The notes: a model not told the origin generated them from the letters alone. 64,000 nt of DNA from Whitmania pigra (GCA_021613335.1 JAJTWR010000314.1:1248501-1312500); one strand, 5' to 3'. Counted from the first letter of the stretch, positions 16,234-60,712 are shown. Made by a program: numbers and translations.

Positions 16234-17662
16234 TTCGAAGATTTTACTCTTAATTTTATTTCAGTTCGTTCGTTCGATGTCGTTCTCGTGTCGATGTAGT
16301 TGTTGTGCTGACGTCGGTGTTGTATTGTTGCGTTTATGTTGTCGTGATGCTTTGTGATCTTCAATCTTTTCGTTTTGGAGTTCCAAAAAACCGGTACTTA
16401 ATTGCTAAATGTTTTGAGAAATTTAATCTTCCAGATCTTGATTGCTAGGAGTGCAGACAGCTTGAAAAGTTCATTTGTTTAGAAACGCATTAACATAAAT
16501 TTCATTTATTTCTTTATTATTATTATACGTTGTCTCTATTAGGCAAATTGAAAATAAAACATGTACCCAGTAAATCGCTTAGCGAGAACTTTGTACACGA
16601 ATAGATTTTAGCTTGTTTGGAGATGAACGACCAAAAGGTTATTCTGGTTCGTATGACGCATTTAATTTAGTTTAATTTTAATTAACGACTTTAGAGAGGA
16701 GCCGGCAAAAAGCACACAGGTTAACGAAAGTGGCCACACATGTGGATTCCCCGAGTATTTCGGTGGCACCAAACGTTATTGTGAGAGCGTCCTCATGTCT
16801 GGCGTAACTTGAACGCTCCTAGATGAAAAGTGGATTCGAAAATTATTAAAAAATGTAAAGATGGTGTGATAAGATTTCGCATGTTTTATTTTGTTTTGTT
16901 TTGTTATTGTTGTTGATAAGTTAATGAAATTGTTGACTTCCTATGCCAGTTGTTGGATTTGTCTCAAGATTCTGTAATTTATGATTGATTTATTTTATTT
17001 TATTATTATTATAGATTAATAGATTTATTATTAATTTATGATTGATTTACAGCGGTTAATGGTCTTAGTAATATCCGTAATTCTTATTTCACGATGAATG
17101 AAATCTAATAATTAAATTAAAAATTTAGCATCGTGTGAAATTATTTAATTCTATTTGAAAAATGTTACATGCCGATTAAGGAAAAACCTTCAAAGCTATC
17201 ACAGACCATAACCTTCACAATTTCTCGACAGCCTTCTCAGATAAGTACTTATCTTATTGAGTGGGATGACGAGATAATGTAATTAACTACTCCGGAGATT
17301 ATCAAGCTTCGAATTATAGGTTTATTGCGCAATTCTTTCGAATTAAAGACCTATTGATAAGTGGCCATCAGCGTTGCTTCTGCCACAAGTTAAAGGCTTC
17401 TGTGCGTTTTATTAGGAAAAACTTTTACGACAAAAAAAAAATCGGTGCTTAATTTGTTTAGTCAACTCAAAAGGCATTTGGGGCTACCAGGTTATTGTTA
17501 AATCGATTTTATGTGTAATTTTATGTGATTTTATGCTTAATATATTTAAAAGCTTTACAAGCTGCTCAGTTATTAATTCCTTATTTATACTTTTTTTTTA
17601 ACTCTGGCACCATATTTATACAATAAACAACTTAAAAATGCATCAGTCAAATAAAATCAAAA
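16234..17662. other. 3' flank of LRR gene 1 and 5' flank of LRR gene 2
   Basis: AATAAA at 16,553-16,558 lies about 320 bases after the LRR gene 1 stop and is a plausible polyadenylation signal. The rest is AT-rich with no supported exon. Any 5' UTR exon of LRR gene 2 would be here but could not be fixed. Confidence 0.45.
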
Positions 17663-20600
17663 ATGAAAATCAAAATTCTCCTCCTAGGATTTCCACGTCA
17701 GAGGAAAGAAATTCTAGTGATTGGAATAATGAAACTCATTCCACTGATCGTCAACATTTTGTTGGCAACTCCAGCTTTTTCCACGGAAAACTGCTTCAGA
17801 GTTCACATCGTGCCCCAGTGCGTCATACAAACTTCAGATCCTAAAGATTGGATAACTGGTTTGAGTGGCGGATGGAATGCGGTGGAATTAAACATCACTT
17901 TCGATTCAAATAGAAGGCCGGAAAACATTTCCATTCCCATGTTCCCAAGCATCAAAAACCTCGCTATCAACGTGGATATTGCACCTAGCGCGTCCATTTG
18001 CCAGTACGAAAAGAGCAACTCCATTGCCTCACAAACCCAAAAGGACTGTTTGAGTCACGAGGATGTAATTTCAGTTTTAAACCAGATCTTACTTCGCCTT
18101 CCAAACATCGGATATTTCAGACTACAATTGCTCTCGCAGTCGTCATTGGATTATTACTTCCCCGATATGAAGTTCAGCTCTTTGGAACACCTCAGCGTCA
18201 TAGGATTCCGCGTCACTTTCAATCGTCCGCTCTACTCGGTGTCAACGCAATTCTCGAATCTCGAACTCGAGGGTGGAAATATTAATTCTTTTGAAGAACT
18301 AAGCTTTCAAACGTGTTGCAAGAAACTGCGAAATCTCTTCTTGGGTTTCAACGAAATAGAAAGCATCTCGAGGCCCCTTCAGGTGAAAGGCCTAAATGCG
18401 TTGAGCTACTTGGTCCTCAGAAATAACAGGATCAGAAAGATTGAAGACATTAACTTTCTCAGATCCTTCAAAGAACTCTTTTCAATAAACTTAAACGACA
18501 ACCAAATTAGCTTCGTCGGCTCGCTGGCCTTTGCCGATTTGAAAAAATTGAAATCAATTTCGTTAAAAGGCAATTGGCTGAACAGCATTCCAATGTTTAG
18601 ATCCATCGGCGGAGCGTCTTATTTTCTCTGGGAATTGATTTTGAGCGACAACAACATAACGGAATTCGACAGCAATCCGTTAAAGCAACTCTCTTGTCTT
18701 GCTCGACTCGATCTGAGCGACAATTTCATCAGCAAATTACATTTTTCGCACCTCCCGAGTTTGAAAAAGCTGATCCTGTCGAACAATTGCATAGAATATT
18801 TTAAGGTCGATGGAAACAGCCATAATTTAAAAAGTTTGCGTCTGGATGGAAACAAGCTGACCAATTTTACGGAGGATCAAATCATCATCTTCAACACTTC
18901 AAAAAGCAATCTCTTCGAATTGGATTTATCTCGAAATCCTTTCAGAAACTGCGAGATGTTTACAGATTGGACTCACGACCACGAATTAAGGCTGCTAATT
19001 GACGATGACTTTTCCCAATACGCGTGGAATTTCAGCACCTTTCATAAAGTCTTGAAATTGAAAAACATCCATCAATTCGTCTGTCATGATGTATTCGACG
19101 AAACAACAATTACTGACTCTCAAACTATTGAGAACGAGTTCACGGGGAGGTCAGCAACCACAACACAGTATTCCGACTTTGAAGATTACTCCGCCGCCAC
19201 ATTGCCTGTGCGGAAAACAGTTTCGTTGGAAGAGTTGACATTCGAAAAACAAACGATTACTTCCGTGCAATCTGCGTCAAGTGAGGAAATTACATCAACA
19301 GAGCTTGGTAAAGCGTCAGCTATTTTAGCAGCTGATTCCACAGCTTTGCCCACAAAAACCTTCTCGGCCGAGGCAAATAATTTACCAACGGCGCCATCTC
19401 TCGACAGACCAACTCTTTACGAAGCCGAATCTCTAAGCAACTTCAAAAAGCTCGGCGCAAGTACCATCTCAAGCAAAGCCACTGAAATAGCTGTTCCAAC
19501 AACCATGGAGCCAAATCTTAAATTGGCGTCGACATTATTCAAAAGCCGTTTGGGTTTAGACTCCAGCAATATTGATTGGCTTTCTCTTTCCAATCAGGAT
19601 AGTACTCTAACTCAACATGATGCAATTATAATGACTGAATCTATAGATTCAACGACCTTGCCAACATCATCCAGTACAAAACCACAGACTGAAAGCTATG
19701 AGATATCAATGACAGAGCCTGTTACAGCTGGTTTTTCTTTTTTTGAAACTGATTCTCAAGATACATTAAAAGAAAGGGATGAAACTACACCCTCGGGCAA
19801 GTCTGTAAAAGCTGATGAGACATTTCCGAGAACAGAGTCTCCATCAAAGTCATCGGTGACAAAGCAAAGTCATCCACATTTACACACCAGTAACATCAAC
19901 AGCTCTCCAGAATCTTCTCCTTTAAACAGAAATAATGTTGATACTGAATATTCTGATAAGGTGATTATCTCAACACTGGAATCAACTCCTTCCTCAATGG
20001 AAGGTACCACCAGTGTTCCTAGGTCCATCGCGACAAGCAAACTCTCAATGATCACGTCATCTTTAATGCCGAAGTCATTCATGTATTCCAAAGTTACGTC
20101 GAAGGAGCATGCTAGCGATGATGATATTGATTCCGCATTTATTTTTTCAACTATTGCAACCTTTACGACGTCAACCGAAAGTATTCAAGATCACTTGGAA
20201 CCCGGCTTTCATACCACGAAACGTCGTGAATATGAAACAGAATTTGCAGACGATTATAAAAAGGACTTTGAAAATTCAGAAATTAAAAAATATTCACAAT
20301 CATTCTTAAAGTCTTCAGTGGTAACATCGCAAGGCATGGAGACAAAATTCAATGAAGGATTTGAGGAGTCAATAAACAATTTAGACACTCAAACATCTCG
20401 AAGCACTTCTGAACATCTGTCCAAATTGGAAATCGGAACCAAAACAATTACGAAGCAGTTCAAACATTCCAAAAAGTCGAATGACTTTTCATCAGCCGAG
20501 GATTTTCCTTCTTCAAAATCTCTTCAGTTCTTCCCGACTGGAAACGTTCCTTCCGATCAGAGGATTACAACCTCGAAAAAATTTTTGCTGCCAAAATTAA

Positions 20601-20788
20601 ATTTTGTGACCTATTTTAAAAAAGAATTTAATATCAGAACTGACAGGAAACACAGTCCAGCCAAACTTTCCTCCATATACAAAGAGTCGTCTGCAATTTT
20701 CAGCACTTTCCAAACGGATAACTTCTTGTCAATTGTGATATTCTTAAACTGCATAAGCAGGTTCCTTGAAGCTTTAAAGCTCTACTAG
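17663..20788 (+). CDS. LRR gene 2: leucine-rich-repeat surface protein with a long Ser/Thr-rich stalk
   Basis: A 1041-residue single-exon ORF. An in-frame ATG at 17,729 gives a much better signal peptide (MKLIPLIVNILLATPAFS), so the true protein is probably about 1019 residues. The N-terminal domain has paired Cys residues (ENCFRVHIVPQC, later SICQ and DCLS). LRRs span about 195-430, with units such as LSYLVLRNNRIRKIED and LFSINLNDNQISFVGS. A cap follows: LSRNPFRNCEMFTDW and later QFVCHD. Residues about 500-1000 are mucin-like, rich in Ser, Thr, Pro and Glu, with likely O- and N-glycosylation. The tail is hydrophobic (FLSIVIFLNCISRFLEALKLY), suggesting a GPI signal or anchor. The LRR region is very close to LRR gene 3. 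AATAAA lies at 20,974. Confidence 0.9.
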   Translation: MKIKILLLGFPRQRKEILVIGIMKLIPLIVNILLATPAFSTENCFRVHIVPQCVIQTSDPKDWITGLSGGWNAVELNITFDSNRRPENISIPMFPSIKNLAINVDIAPSASICQYEKSNSIASQTQKDCLSHEDVISVLNQILLRLPNIGYFRLQLLSQSSLDYYFPDMKFSSLEHLSVIGFRVTFNRPLYSVSTQFSNLELEGGNINSFEELSFQTCCKKLRNLFLGFNEIESISRPLQVKGLNALSYLVLRNNRIRKIEDINFLRSFKELFSINLNDNQISFVGSLAFADLKKLKSISLKGNWLNSIPMFRSIGGASYFLWELILSDNNITEFDSNPLKQLSCLARLDLSDNFISKLHFSHLPSLKKLILSNNCIEYFKVDGNSHNLKSLRLDGNKLTNFTEDQIIIFNTSKSNLFELDLSRNPFRNCEMFTDWTHDHELRLLIDDDFSQYAWNFSTFHKVLKLKNIHQFVCHDVFDETTITDSQTIENEFTGRSATTTQYSDFEDYSAATLPVRKTVSLEELTFEKQTITSVQSASSEEITSTELGKASAILAADSTALPTKTFSAEANNLPTAPSLDRPTLYEAESLSNFKKLGASTISSKATEIAVPTTMEPNLKLASTLFKSRLGLDSSNIDWLSLSNQDSTLTQHDAIIMTESIDSTTLPTSSSTKPQTESYEISMTEPVTAGFSFFETDSQDTLKERDETTPSGKSVKADETFPRTESPSKSSVTKQSHPHLHTSNINSSPESSPLNRNNVDTEYSDKVIISTLESTPSSMEGTTSVPRSIATSKLSMITSSLMPKSFMYSKVTSKEHASDDDIDSAFIFSTIATFTTSTESIQDHLEPGFHTTKRREYETEFADDYKKDFENSEIKKYSQSFLKSSVVTSQGMETKFNEGFEESINNLDTQTSRSTSEHLSKLEIGTKTITKQFKHSKKSNDFSSAEDFPSSKSLQFFPTGNVPSDQRITTSKKFLLPKLNFVTYFKKEFNIRTDRKHSPAKLSSIYKESSAIFSTFQTDNFLSIVIFLNCISRFLEALKLY

Positions 20789-21441
20789 ATAAATTACCTA
20801 ATGTTTTGCATTATCTTGAAATAGCAATTAACGACCAAACGCGCTATTCTGATTTTCTATATTTGTTTTCTTAACGACAGGTTTTTCCTAAAATCATTCG
20901 AAAATATTTGAGCAGCTTGAATAAATTTATATTTTGTTTGTAAATTTGTAAATCCTTGATGTAGACTACCAACAATAAACTCTTTGACTATGTTAACGAT
21001 ATCAACAGCAACAGCAAGATCCTAATATGCTTATACGTTGTCAATTTTAAATGTCTACTAATTACGATGATCATTTTTATCAGCAACATCTGTTTAATGC
21101 CATCTATGAATTTCTTCGGAAACTCTGGTAGATTTAATATTATGTGTTTTTTAAACCAAAATTCTGACGTCAGCAAAACATGAAAACTTTATAAGTTAAC
21201 ACACCGGTAATCATCACATACATGTATGTCAATATCGAATCTCCACCAAATTTCTATGCGCTTGTCAAACTCGGGCTAATTTTAGTATCTTAATTCATTT
21301 TTAAAACACTAAGCAACATGATCAAATCCTAACACTAAACTGTAAATTTCTTAATTAGATTACAATTAACTGCCGGAAATAACGACTTGTCAAAATGGCC
21401 TGAAAATTGGGTGATTATGGTATTCTGTTTTCAGCCACTCC
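20789..21441. other. Spacer between LRR genes 2 and 3
   Basis: AATAAA at 20,974-20,979 is the likely polyadenylation signal of LRR gene 2. No other exon or repeat was recognised in this short AT-rich spacer. Confidence 0.5.
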
Positions 21442-23037
21442 ATGAAAAAGACAAACACAAGCTTTAGAACATGCAACAAGTTTATAAATTTGTTCTTATT
21501 ATCAATGCGGACCTGTTTCAGTGAAAATTGTCATATGGCCAATGACCTTCAACAATGTCACATCAATTACCCAACGTCGACAAACTGGATGGAAGAGTTG
21601 GATCAAGAATGGATGTCTCTTCAACTAAATATTACTTTCGATTCCAGGCCCATAATCACGGAAAACTACTCGGGTTACAATTTTGCAAATATAAAAAATC
21701 TCGCAATGGATGTACATCTAATTCCAGGCCTTTCCACATGTCAGTCGATACTAAACGCTACAATTTCAAACTGTTTGCACGACGATGATATAGTTAAAAC
21801 TTTGAACCAGATATTAATTCTTCTGCCAAATATCATACATTACAAGTTACAGTTACTCTCTCCCTTGTCTTTGAGTTATTACTTTCCTCCTGCGAAGTTT
21901 AACTCTCTGGAAAGTCTCAGTGTCATTGGATTTAGAGTCATTTTCAAAGGACCTCTCCAATCTTTGTCAACAGGATTTAGGACTCTGGAGTTTAAAGGTG
22001 CTAGCATTAAGTCATTGGAAGAATTAAGTTTACAATCGTGCTGCAAAAAGTTGAAAAATCTCTTCCTGGGTTACAACGAAATAGAAAGTGTTTCAAAGCC
22101 ACTGCAGCTTAAAGGCCTGGAAAGGGTGGATTATTTAGTTCTCAGAAATAACAGGATAACAAAGATTGAAAGCGATAACTTTTTCAAATCCTTCAAAGAA
22201 CTTGTTTCAATAAACTTAAACGACAACCAAATAAGCTTTGTTGGTTCGTTGGCCTTTGCTGATTTGAAAAAATTGAAATCACTTTCGTTGAGAGGCAATT
22301 GGTTAAACAGCATTCCAATCTTTCAATCAATTCCGGGATCGCCATATTCCATTCTGGATTTATTTTTGAGCGACAATAACATCACAGAATTTGATGCGGA
22401 CCACCTGCTGGAACTATCCAATCTCTCTCGTCTTGATTTGAGTAGCAACAGCATTGACAAAATATATTTTTCGCGACTTCAAAATTTGAAAAAGCTGATC
22501 CTGTCGAACAATTGCATAGAATATTTTAAGGTCGATGGAAACAGCCATAATTTAAAAAGTTTGTATTTGGATGGAAACAGACTGACCAATTTTACGGAGG
22601 ATCAAATCATCATCTTCAATACTTCGAAGAGCAATTTCTTCGAATTGGATTTATCGCGAAATCCTTTCAGAAACTGCGTCATGTTTACAGACTGGACTCA
22701 CGACCACGAATCAAATTTGTCAGATAATTATTCACAATATTCGTGGAATTTCAGCGATTTCCAAAAAGTCTTAAAATTGCTGAACGTGCGGCAATTTGTC
22801 TGCCACCGTGCATATGATCAGTCTTTGTTTTCAACTTCAACTTCAACTTCGACTTCAACCTCAACCGTTCAATTCTTGCCACTTCCATCTTCGGATCTTA
22901 TTCACGATATAACACACCCCGTGTTCTCAATGCAGAGTGCAAACGCTCTCGGATTGTCCACCAGCAGTTCTGCGAAACCTGATCAACTTCTTATTATAAT
23001 TTTAATTTATATTACTTTGAAATATCATGTCTCTTGA
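21442..23037 (+). CDS. LRR gene 3: short-stalk leucine-rich-repeat, probably GPI-anchored protein
   Basis: A 531-residue single-exon ORF. The N-terminus (MKKTNTSFRTCNKF then INLFLLSM) is a weak signal peptide, so an upstream exon or another start is possible. The Cys pattern (ENCHMANDLQQCH) matches gene 2. LRRs span about 190-420, e.g. VDYLVLRNNRITKIES and LVSINLNDNQISFVGS. The cap reads LSRNPFRNCVMFTDW, then FVCH. A short (Ser-Thr)n stretch near 468-480 replaces the 500-residue stalk of gene 2. The tail SSSAKPDQLLIIILIYITLK fits a GPI signal: small residues, spacer, then a hydrophobic end. Identity with gene 2 is highest in the last LRRs and cap. Confidence 0.88.
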   Translation: MKKTNTSFRTCNKFINLFLLSMRTCFSENCHMANDLQQCHINYPTSTNWMEELDQEWMSLQLNITFDSRPIITENYSGYNFANIKNLAMDVHLIPGLSTCQSILNATISNCLHDDDIVKTLNQILILLPNIIHYKLQLLSPLSLSYYFPPAKFNSLESLSVIGFRVIFKGPLQSLSTGFRTLEFKGASIKSLEELSLQSCCKKLKNLFLGYNEIESVSKPLQLKGLERVDYLVLRNNRITKIESDNFFKSFKELVSINLNDNQISFVGSLAFADLKKLKSLSLRGNWLNSIPIFQSIPGSPYSILDLFLSDNNITEFDADHLLELSNLSRLDLSSNSIDKIYFSRLQNLKKLILSNNCIEYFKVDGNSHNLKSLYLDGNRLTNFTEDQIIIFNTSKSNFFELDLSRNPFRNCVMFTDWTHDHESNLSDNYSQYSWNFSDFQKVLKLLNVRQFVCHRAYDQSLFSTSTSTSTSTSTVQFLPLPSSDLIHDITHPVFSMQSANALGLSTSSSAKPDQLLIIILIYITLKYHVS

Positions 23038-23607
23038 AATTTGTGTATGTACAACTACATTTGGAAAATTATGAGCCTTAAACATCTAACTTTTAACTCC
23101 AAGGGACTTGAAGTATCACTTGATATCCTTCCGAACCTACGAATATTCATTGATATTTCTGCTTTGAAAATACGCATAGTTTACGTAGTAAGTTAAGAGT
23201 GTACGTGCCCTTTAGCATCCCGGCACATGTTAAGCGGAATATTTACTAAAGGACTCTGGCTGATCAGTATGTCTGCTAGGCAAGAAATTAACAGCTAATG
23301 AAGTCTGAACCTGTGTAATATTTAAGTATGAAATACGTGAAGGCTTTTTTTCATGATAACAAATGATAACTATCCCATTATCGGAAAATCTGTTTCGATT
23401 TATGATTAATTTATTTTTAAAAATAAAATTATTTTAAAATAATAAAAACAATAATGTAATAATAGTTTTTAATTTTAAAATATTTCAAATTTATTTAGCA
23501 TTATTGGTCACAATTAGAGCTCTTCTGATTTGTTGATTACTCTAAGTCGCTCACACAAAGCGTGTTTATTATATTTGCATTGCCGTTAACCCACTAAATT
23601 TGTAAAA
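23038..23607. other. Intergenic between LRR gene 3 and eIF3i
   Basis: AT-rich. It should hold the polyadenylation site of LRR gene 3 and the eIF3i promoter and 5' UTR, but neither could be fixed precisely. Confidence 0.4.
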
Positions 23608-26535
23608 ATGGTTGGTTTTTAAATGATTTTGACCGTAATTTAATTGTCTTAGAGAAAGATAGCTCATCACGGCGAAAAAATATATGTTTCAAATTGTTCC
23701 ATACTGTATGCCAATTCATTTCGCAAAAGGCGATGTAACTCTCGGATATTTATTTAATGCAACGAGTGTGAACGTTTTAATATAATTGGTTAATTTGTCT
23801 AACTGTCGATCGAGTGTTTTTTGCAAGTTTTTGATTCCATATGGGACTTAGCCCGCCGAACAAGTTATGAAATTCTTAAAACTTTAAAAACAATTGCAGA
23901 GGCCAATTGTTCTTCACGGTCATGAACGTGCCATCACTATGGTCAAGTACAACAGGGAAGGAGATCTGCTCTTCTCCTGTGCCAAGGATAACAAACCAAA
24001 CGTCTGGTACTCTATCAACGGAGAGAGACTTGGAAATTATGTTGGACACAACGGAGCTGTCTGGTGTCTAGATGTCAACTGTAAGTTTCAATTGTACATT
24101 CAGTATTTAACGTGACAATACTAATTAATTAGAGAAATATAAACAATTCTATGGGATGAGAGTTGACGAGGTATAAGATCAATAATTAGTTGAATATGTG
24201 TTTTGATTTTTGATCAAATAATGCTCAGGGGACACAACCAAGTTGATGACTGGTGCTGCAGACAATAAATGCAAGATCTGGGATTGTGAAACAGGTTAGC
24301 ATTTCTTCCACTCTATAAACAGACAAAAAACATACAACCTTAATTTCACTTATGCTTTCCTTTAATTCTTTAACAACGTAAACGTTCATCAAAACAGGAA
24401 AACTGTTGATCGACCACGACACGAAGACGGCCGTGAGGACTTGCGGATTTTCTTACAGCGGAAACCTCGTGATGCTGTCCACGGACAAGGCCATGAAGAA
24501 CCAGTGCGAACTGTTTGTCTTCGACGTCAGAGCACCAGAGACACTGAGTGAGTATTTTTTCAACTTCAACGTGTTTTGATAGAGATGAGGTTTCACTCTT
24601 TTGGTGGTCCTCATTCAGCCATAAAAAAGGTGAAATAATTGTGTGATTCTGGTAACGATCCAGAAGGTGTAGCCACTTCGACGTGTTACCGTTCATGTAC
24701 TTGAATGACCCTTAAGAACAATTCCTTTCATGATCCTAATATAGTTTCTGACTTTTGACATTTATCATAATTTGAATCTGTATTTTCTTCCATCAGGAAA
24801 CTGCAATCCAAAGTGGGTGAAGGAGATGCCAAAGTCAAAGATCACCTCAGCAGTTTGGGGACCTCTCGACGAGGTGATCGTCACTGGACACGAAAACGGG
24901 GAGTTGTGCCAGTGGAACCTTTCTGTGAGTGTTTCGAACTTATTCGTGTGCAGATTGGACATTACTGTTGTTTAACTTTGGATTAAGTGTTAAACAATAA
25001 AATGGAAGATTTGAACCATTGTGGTTAGGAGAACTAAAGGAATTATATGCATAGTTATAATTATATATACGCATATGCATGATTATAATTTCTTTTTAGA
25101 CTGAGTCCATGACAGCTTCGGCATCAGACCACACAAAGCAGATCAACGACATTCAGATGTCCTACGACATGTCCTGCTTCATTACTGCTTCTAAGGACTT
25201 TACTGCCAAGGTAGGCATTCCAAAACACTGGTGTCATACGATGTAATAATATCTTAGAATATTACTAAATCTTATATCTTAATGTATCGTGACGTTCTTT
25301 AGCTAGGACTTGCACCATTGTTGCTTATTGTATCATTTCAATGTAATATATTATTATTATTATTATAACCATTATTATTATTATCACTTTTATCGATGTT
25401 GAGGTGGTTCAGATTATATTATTATTTTGAGATGCTACTAGACTTTTTGAAATGTGCTATTAAAAATAATTTTAGAAAATTGTTATTATTATTTCCTTGC
25501 TCGTGCCGTAGTCATGCCATCTTGTGGCAAAGATAATTTTGTTGCATCCTAATTCCTGGAGTACGTGGAATAGTTCCGAGGGGCATTCCTGTCTCTGCAA
25601 ACGTTGATAAAAGCAACGATCGTTAGGTGTGGTGTTCGCAACCCAGCATGCACTGCCCTAGGCACGTGGAGCAATGCAAACGATTCGGATGTTGTCATTT
25701 GCTCACACTGATGGCTCTATATGAATGAACTCTTTCCAGCTCTACGATGCTTACTCGTTCAACCTCATGAAGACCTACAAGACTGAGAGGCCCGTCAACT
25801 CTGCTGCTGTTTCTCCTTACAGGCCTCACGTGAGTTAACGTTAACTATTTTGTTTATTATTTTCTCGTTAGTTACGATCGATTATTTGCACATCTTCGGC
25901 CGGGGACTTTAGTTGCGACATCTATATCTGGTTCCGCACGTGCCCTTCGTGATGCGTGCATTGTTTTTCTCGTAGGTGCTTCTCGGCGGAGGTCAAGAGG
26001 CCATGGATGTCACGACCACCTCCACCAGGATTGGAAAGTTCGAAACTCGTCTCTTTCACCTCGTTTTTGAGGAGGAGTTTGGCAGGATCAAGGGTCACTT
26101 CGGTCCCATTAACAGCGTGGCCTTTAGCCCAGATGGAAAGGGGTTAGTACGATCTACTGATTACAAGTTGTTGTTTAGTTTCTGATTCATAAAGTTTCAA
26201 CCTTGTGATGGTAACGGTTGATGCTTATGGTGCCACACATGCATCAGCTATTTGTGATGCTCATATTATTTCATTGAATTGATTGGATGTACTTAACATG
26301 TACTAGTTAATGTATTACTCATTACTCGATTTAATGCATGTTAGCCGAGTGGTATTTTACGTATTATTGATTAATTAATGTATTGTTAATTAATTACTAG
26401 ACTAATTCTAATGTCAGTTATCGTGGTAGTAACATTTCAATTACCCTCGTCAGATACTGCAGCGGTGGAGAGGATGGTCTTGTGAGAGTGCACAGGTTCG
26501 ATCAGGATTACTTTAACTTCGAATTCGAGTATTGA
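23608..26535 (+). CDS. EIF3I: Eukaryotic translation initiation factor 3 subunit I (WD40 protein), complete
   Basis: eIF3i is a seven-bladed WD40 propeller in the eIF3 complex on the 40S ribosomal subunit in the cytoplasm. Exons are 23,608-23,610 (ATG only, donor GTTGGT), 23,900-24,080, 24,229-24,294, 24,398-24,547, 24,797-24,924, 25,100-25,210, 25,740-25,829, 25,976-26,142 and 26,454-26,535. All phases agree; 978 nt give 325 residues, the same length as human EIF3I, which supports the ATG-only first exon. Landmarks are [55 protein letters not shown], the highly conserved [39 protein letters not shown] and the C-terminus FNFEFEY. Polyadenylation signals lie at 26,626 and 26,666. The ATG exon is the least certain part. 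Confidence 0.96.
25560..25735 (+). mobile_element. Diverged tRNA-derived SINE in an eIF3i intron
   Basis: The core GTGTTCGCAACCCAGC is a B-box-like motif followed by ATGCACTGCCCTAGG, as in the copies at 28.9, 29.5 and 51.5 kb. It occupies much of the 529-base intron before the LYDAY exon. Confidence 0.6.
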
Positions 26536-26625
26536 ACCGACCCGATTAAAATTGGCACCTAACGCCTTGTAACACGATCGGTTAAATATATTTTGGCAAC
26601 TTCACTTGTCGTCTGAGAAATATGA

Positions 26626-26671
26626 AATAAAATTAGTTCATTCTGTGTATCAGTATGATTTTTAGAATAAA
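26626..26671 (+). terminator. eIF3i polyadenylation signals
   Basis: Two AATAAA hexamers at 26,626-26,631 and 26,666-26,671 lie 91 and 131 bases after the eIF3i stop codon. Confidence 0.7.
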
Positions 26672-26918
26672 GTTGAAATTCTGGGGTGTGTTTGTGAAAG
26701 AGAACTTAGATTAATTATTTCAAATTATCAGTATGCAGACAAGCGTTATAAATGCCCAGCTAACGAGTTAGTTGAATCATTTTGGAGGATTATTAACCAA
26801 CCAAATTAGGTGGCGACTATTATTACTTGCTTGTTTTAACTTTTTATTTAAACGATATTAACGATAATGCGACAAGTTAAGTAAAACTGTTAAATGAAAT
26901 AAACGTGCTGCTAGCTTG

Positions 26919-27067
26919 TTAACCCTTTGAACCCCGCAGGCGGGGAAAGCCTATAGATCCGAAAGGCCGGTTTTCCGGCCATCGCATCTATCGTCATTAG
27001 CTGAAATCTGCTAGGGGGCTCGGGATATAGGGAGATCGACCAGGGGGTACAGAATTCAAAGGGTTAA
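26919..27067. mobile_element. piggyBac-like MITE
   Basis: The 149-base unit is bounded by TTAA on both sides, the piggyBac target site. It starts TTAACCCTTTGAACCCC and ends GGGGTACAGAATTCAAAGGGTTAA-type sequence, so the ends are inverted repeats. Its interior is GC-rich (CCGGTTTTCCGGCC hairpin) in an AT-rich setting and has no ORF. It separates the convergent 3' ends of eIF3i and the GPCR gene. Confidence 0.75.
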
Positions 27068-27073
27068 AATCGG

Positions 27074-27079
27074 TTTATT
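27074..27079 (-). terminator. GPCR gene polyadenylation signal
   Basis: AATAAA on the minus strand, about 205 bases past the GPCR stop codon at 27,284 and just outside the piggyBac-like MITE. Confidence 0.5.
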
Positions 27080-27283
27080 TTTCTCCACAAACACGACAAT
27101 GTAATCACTCACCTTCACAAATACAGAACTAATTAATATCAATGTTCAAATATCGATTTTTATAAATTCTTCGACAAATCGAAGCACGTCACGATTTGAA
27201 ATGAAGTAAAATCAAGTGAACTTCAGAAAGTACACACATTCTAGTCGACCCCCCAATTTAAGATCCCCCGAAGCCGCAGGGGT

Positions 27284-59960
<32,677 letters not shown>

Positions 59961-60396
59961 TAATTGAATTTCATGTATGTAATGCTAATGATATGCTAAT
60001 GCTTATGCACAGAATATGCTAATATTAATGTTGATCAATAACTTTCAAATCGATACATCCTATTTAATATTTAGATTTTATTTTACAACGACACTCTCAA
60101 TAACACTCTCAACCGTTTAAAAGTTAACTCTCTGCACGATAATAACATTTCATTACTTAACCATTTTTATTATAATATTATTTTTATTATTATGCTGTCT
60201 CATTTACTTCACGTCATTAGCTACAACAACATGACATCTACAACGATTTGACGGTAGTCATAGCAACCAGCGGGCGTGTCCCACGTGTCTTGGAAATGAT
60301 GTTCACACGGTTTTATAGGTGCAGGGAATGTGAACTTACACCAGACGACGATTGAAGTGCACTTGTCATTATTAATACGTTATTGTTGCCGTTATT

Positions 60397-60706
<310 letters not shown>

Positions 60707-60712
60707 TAACTC

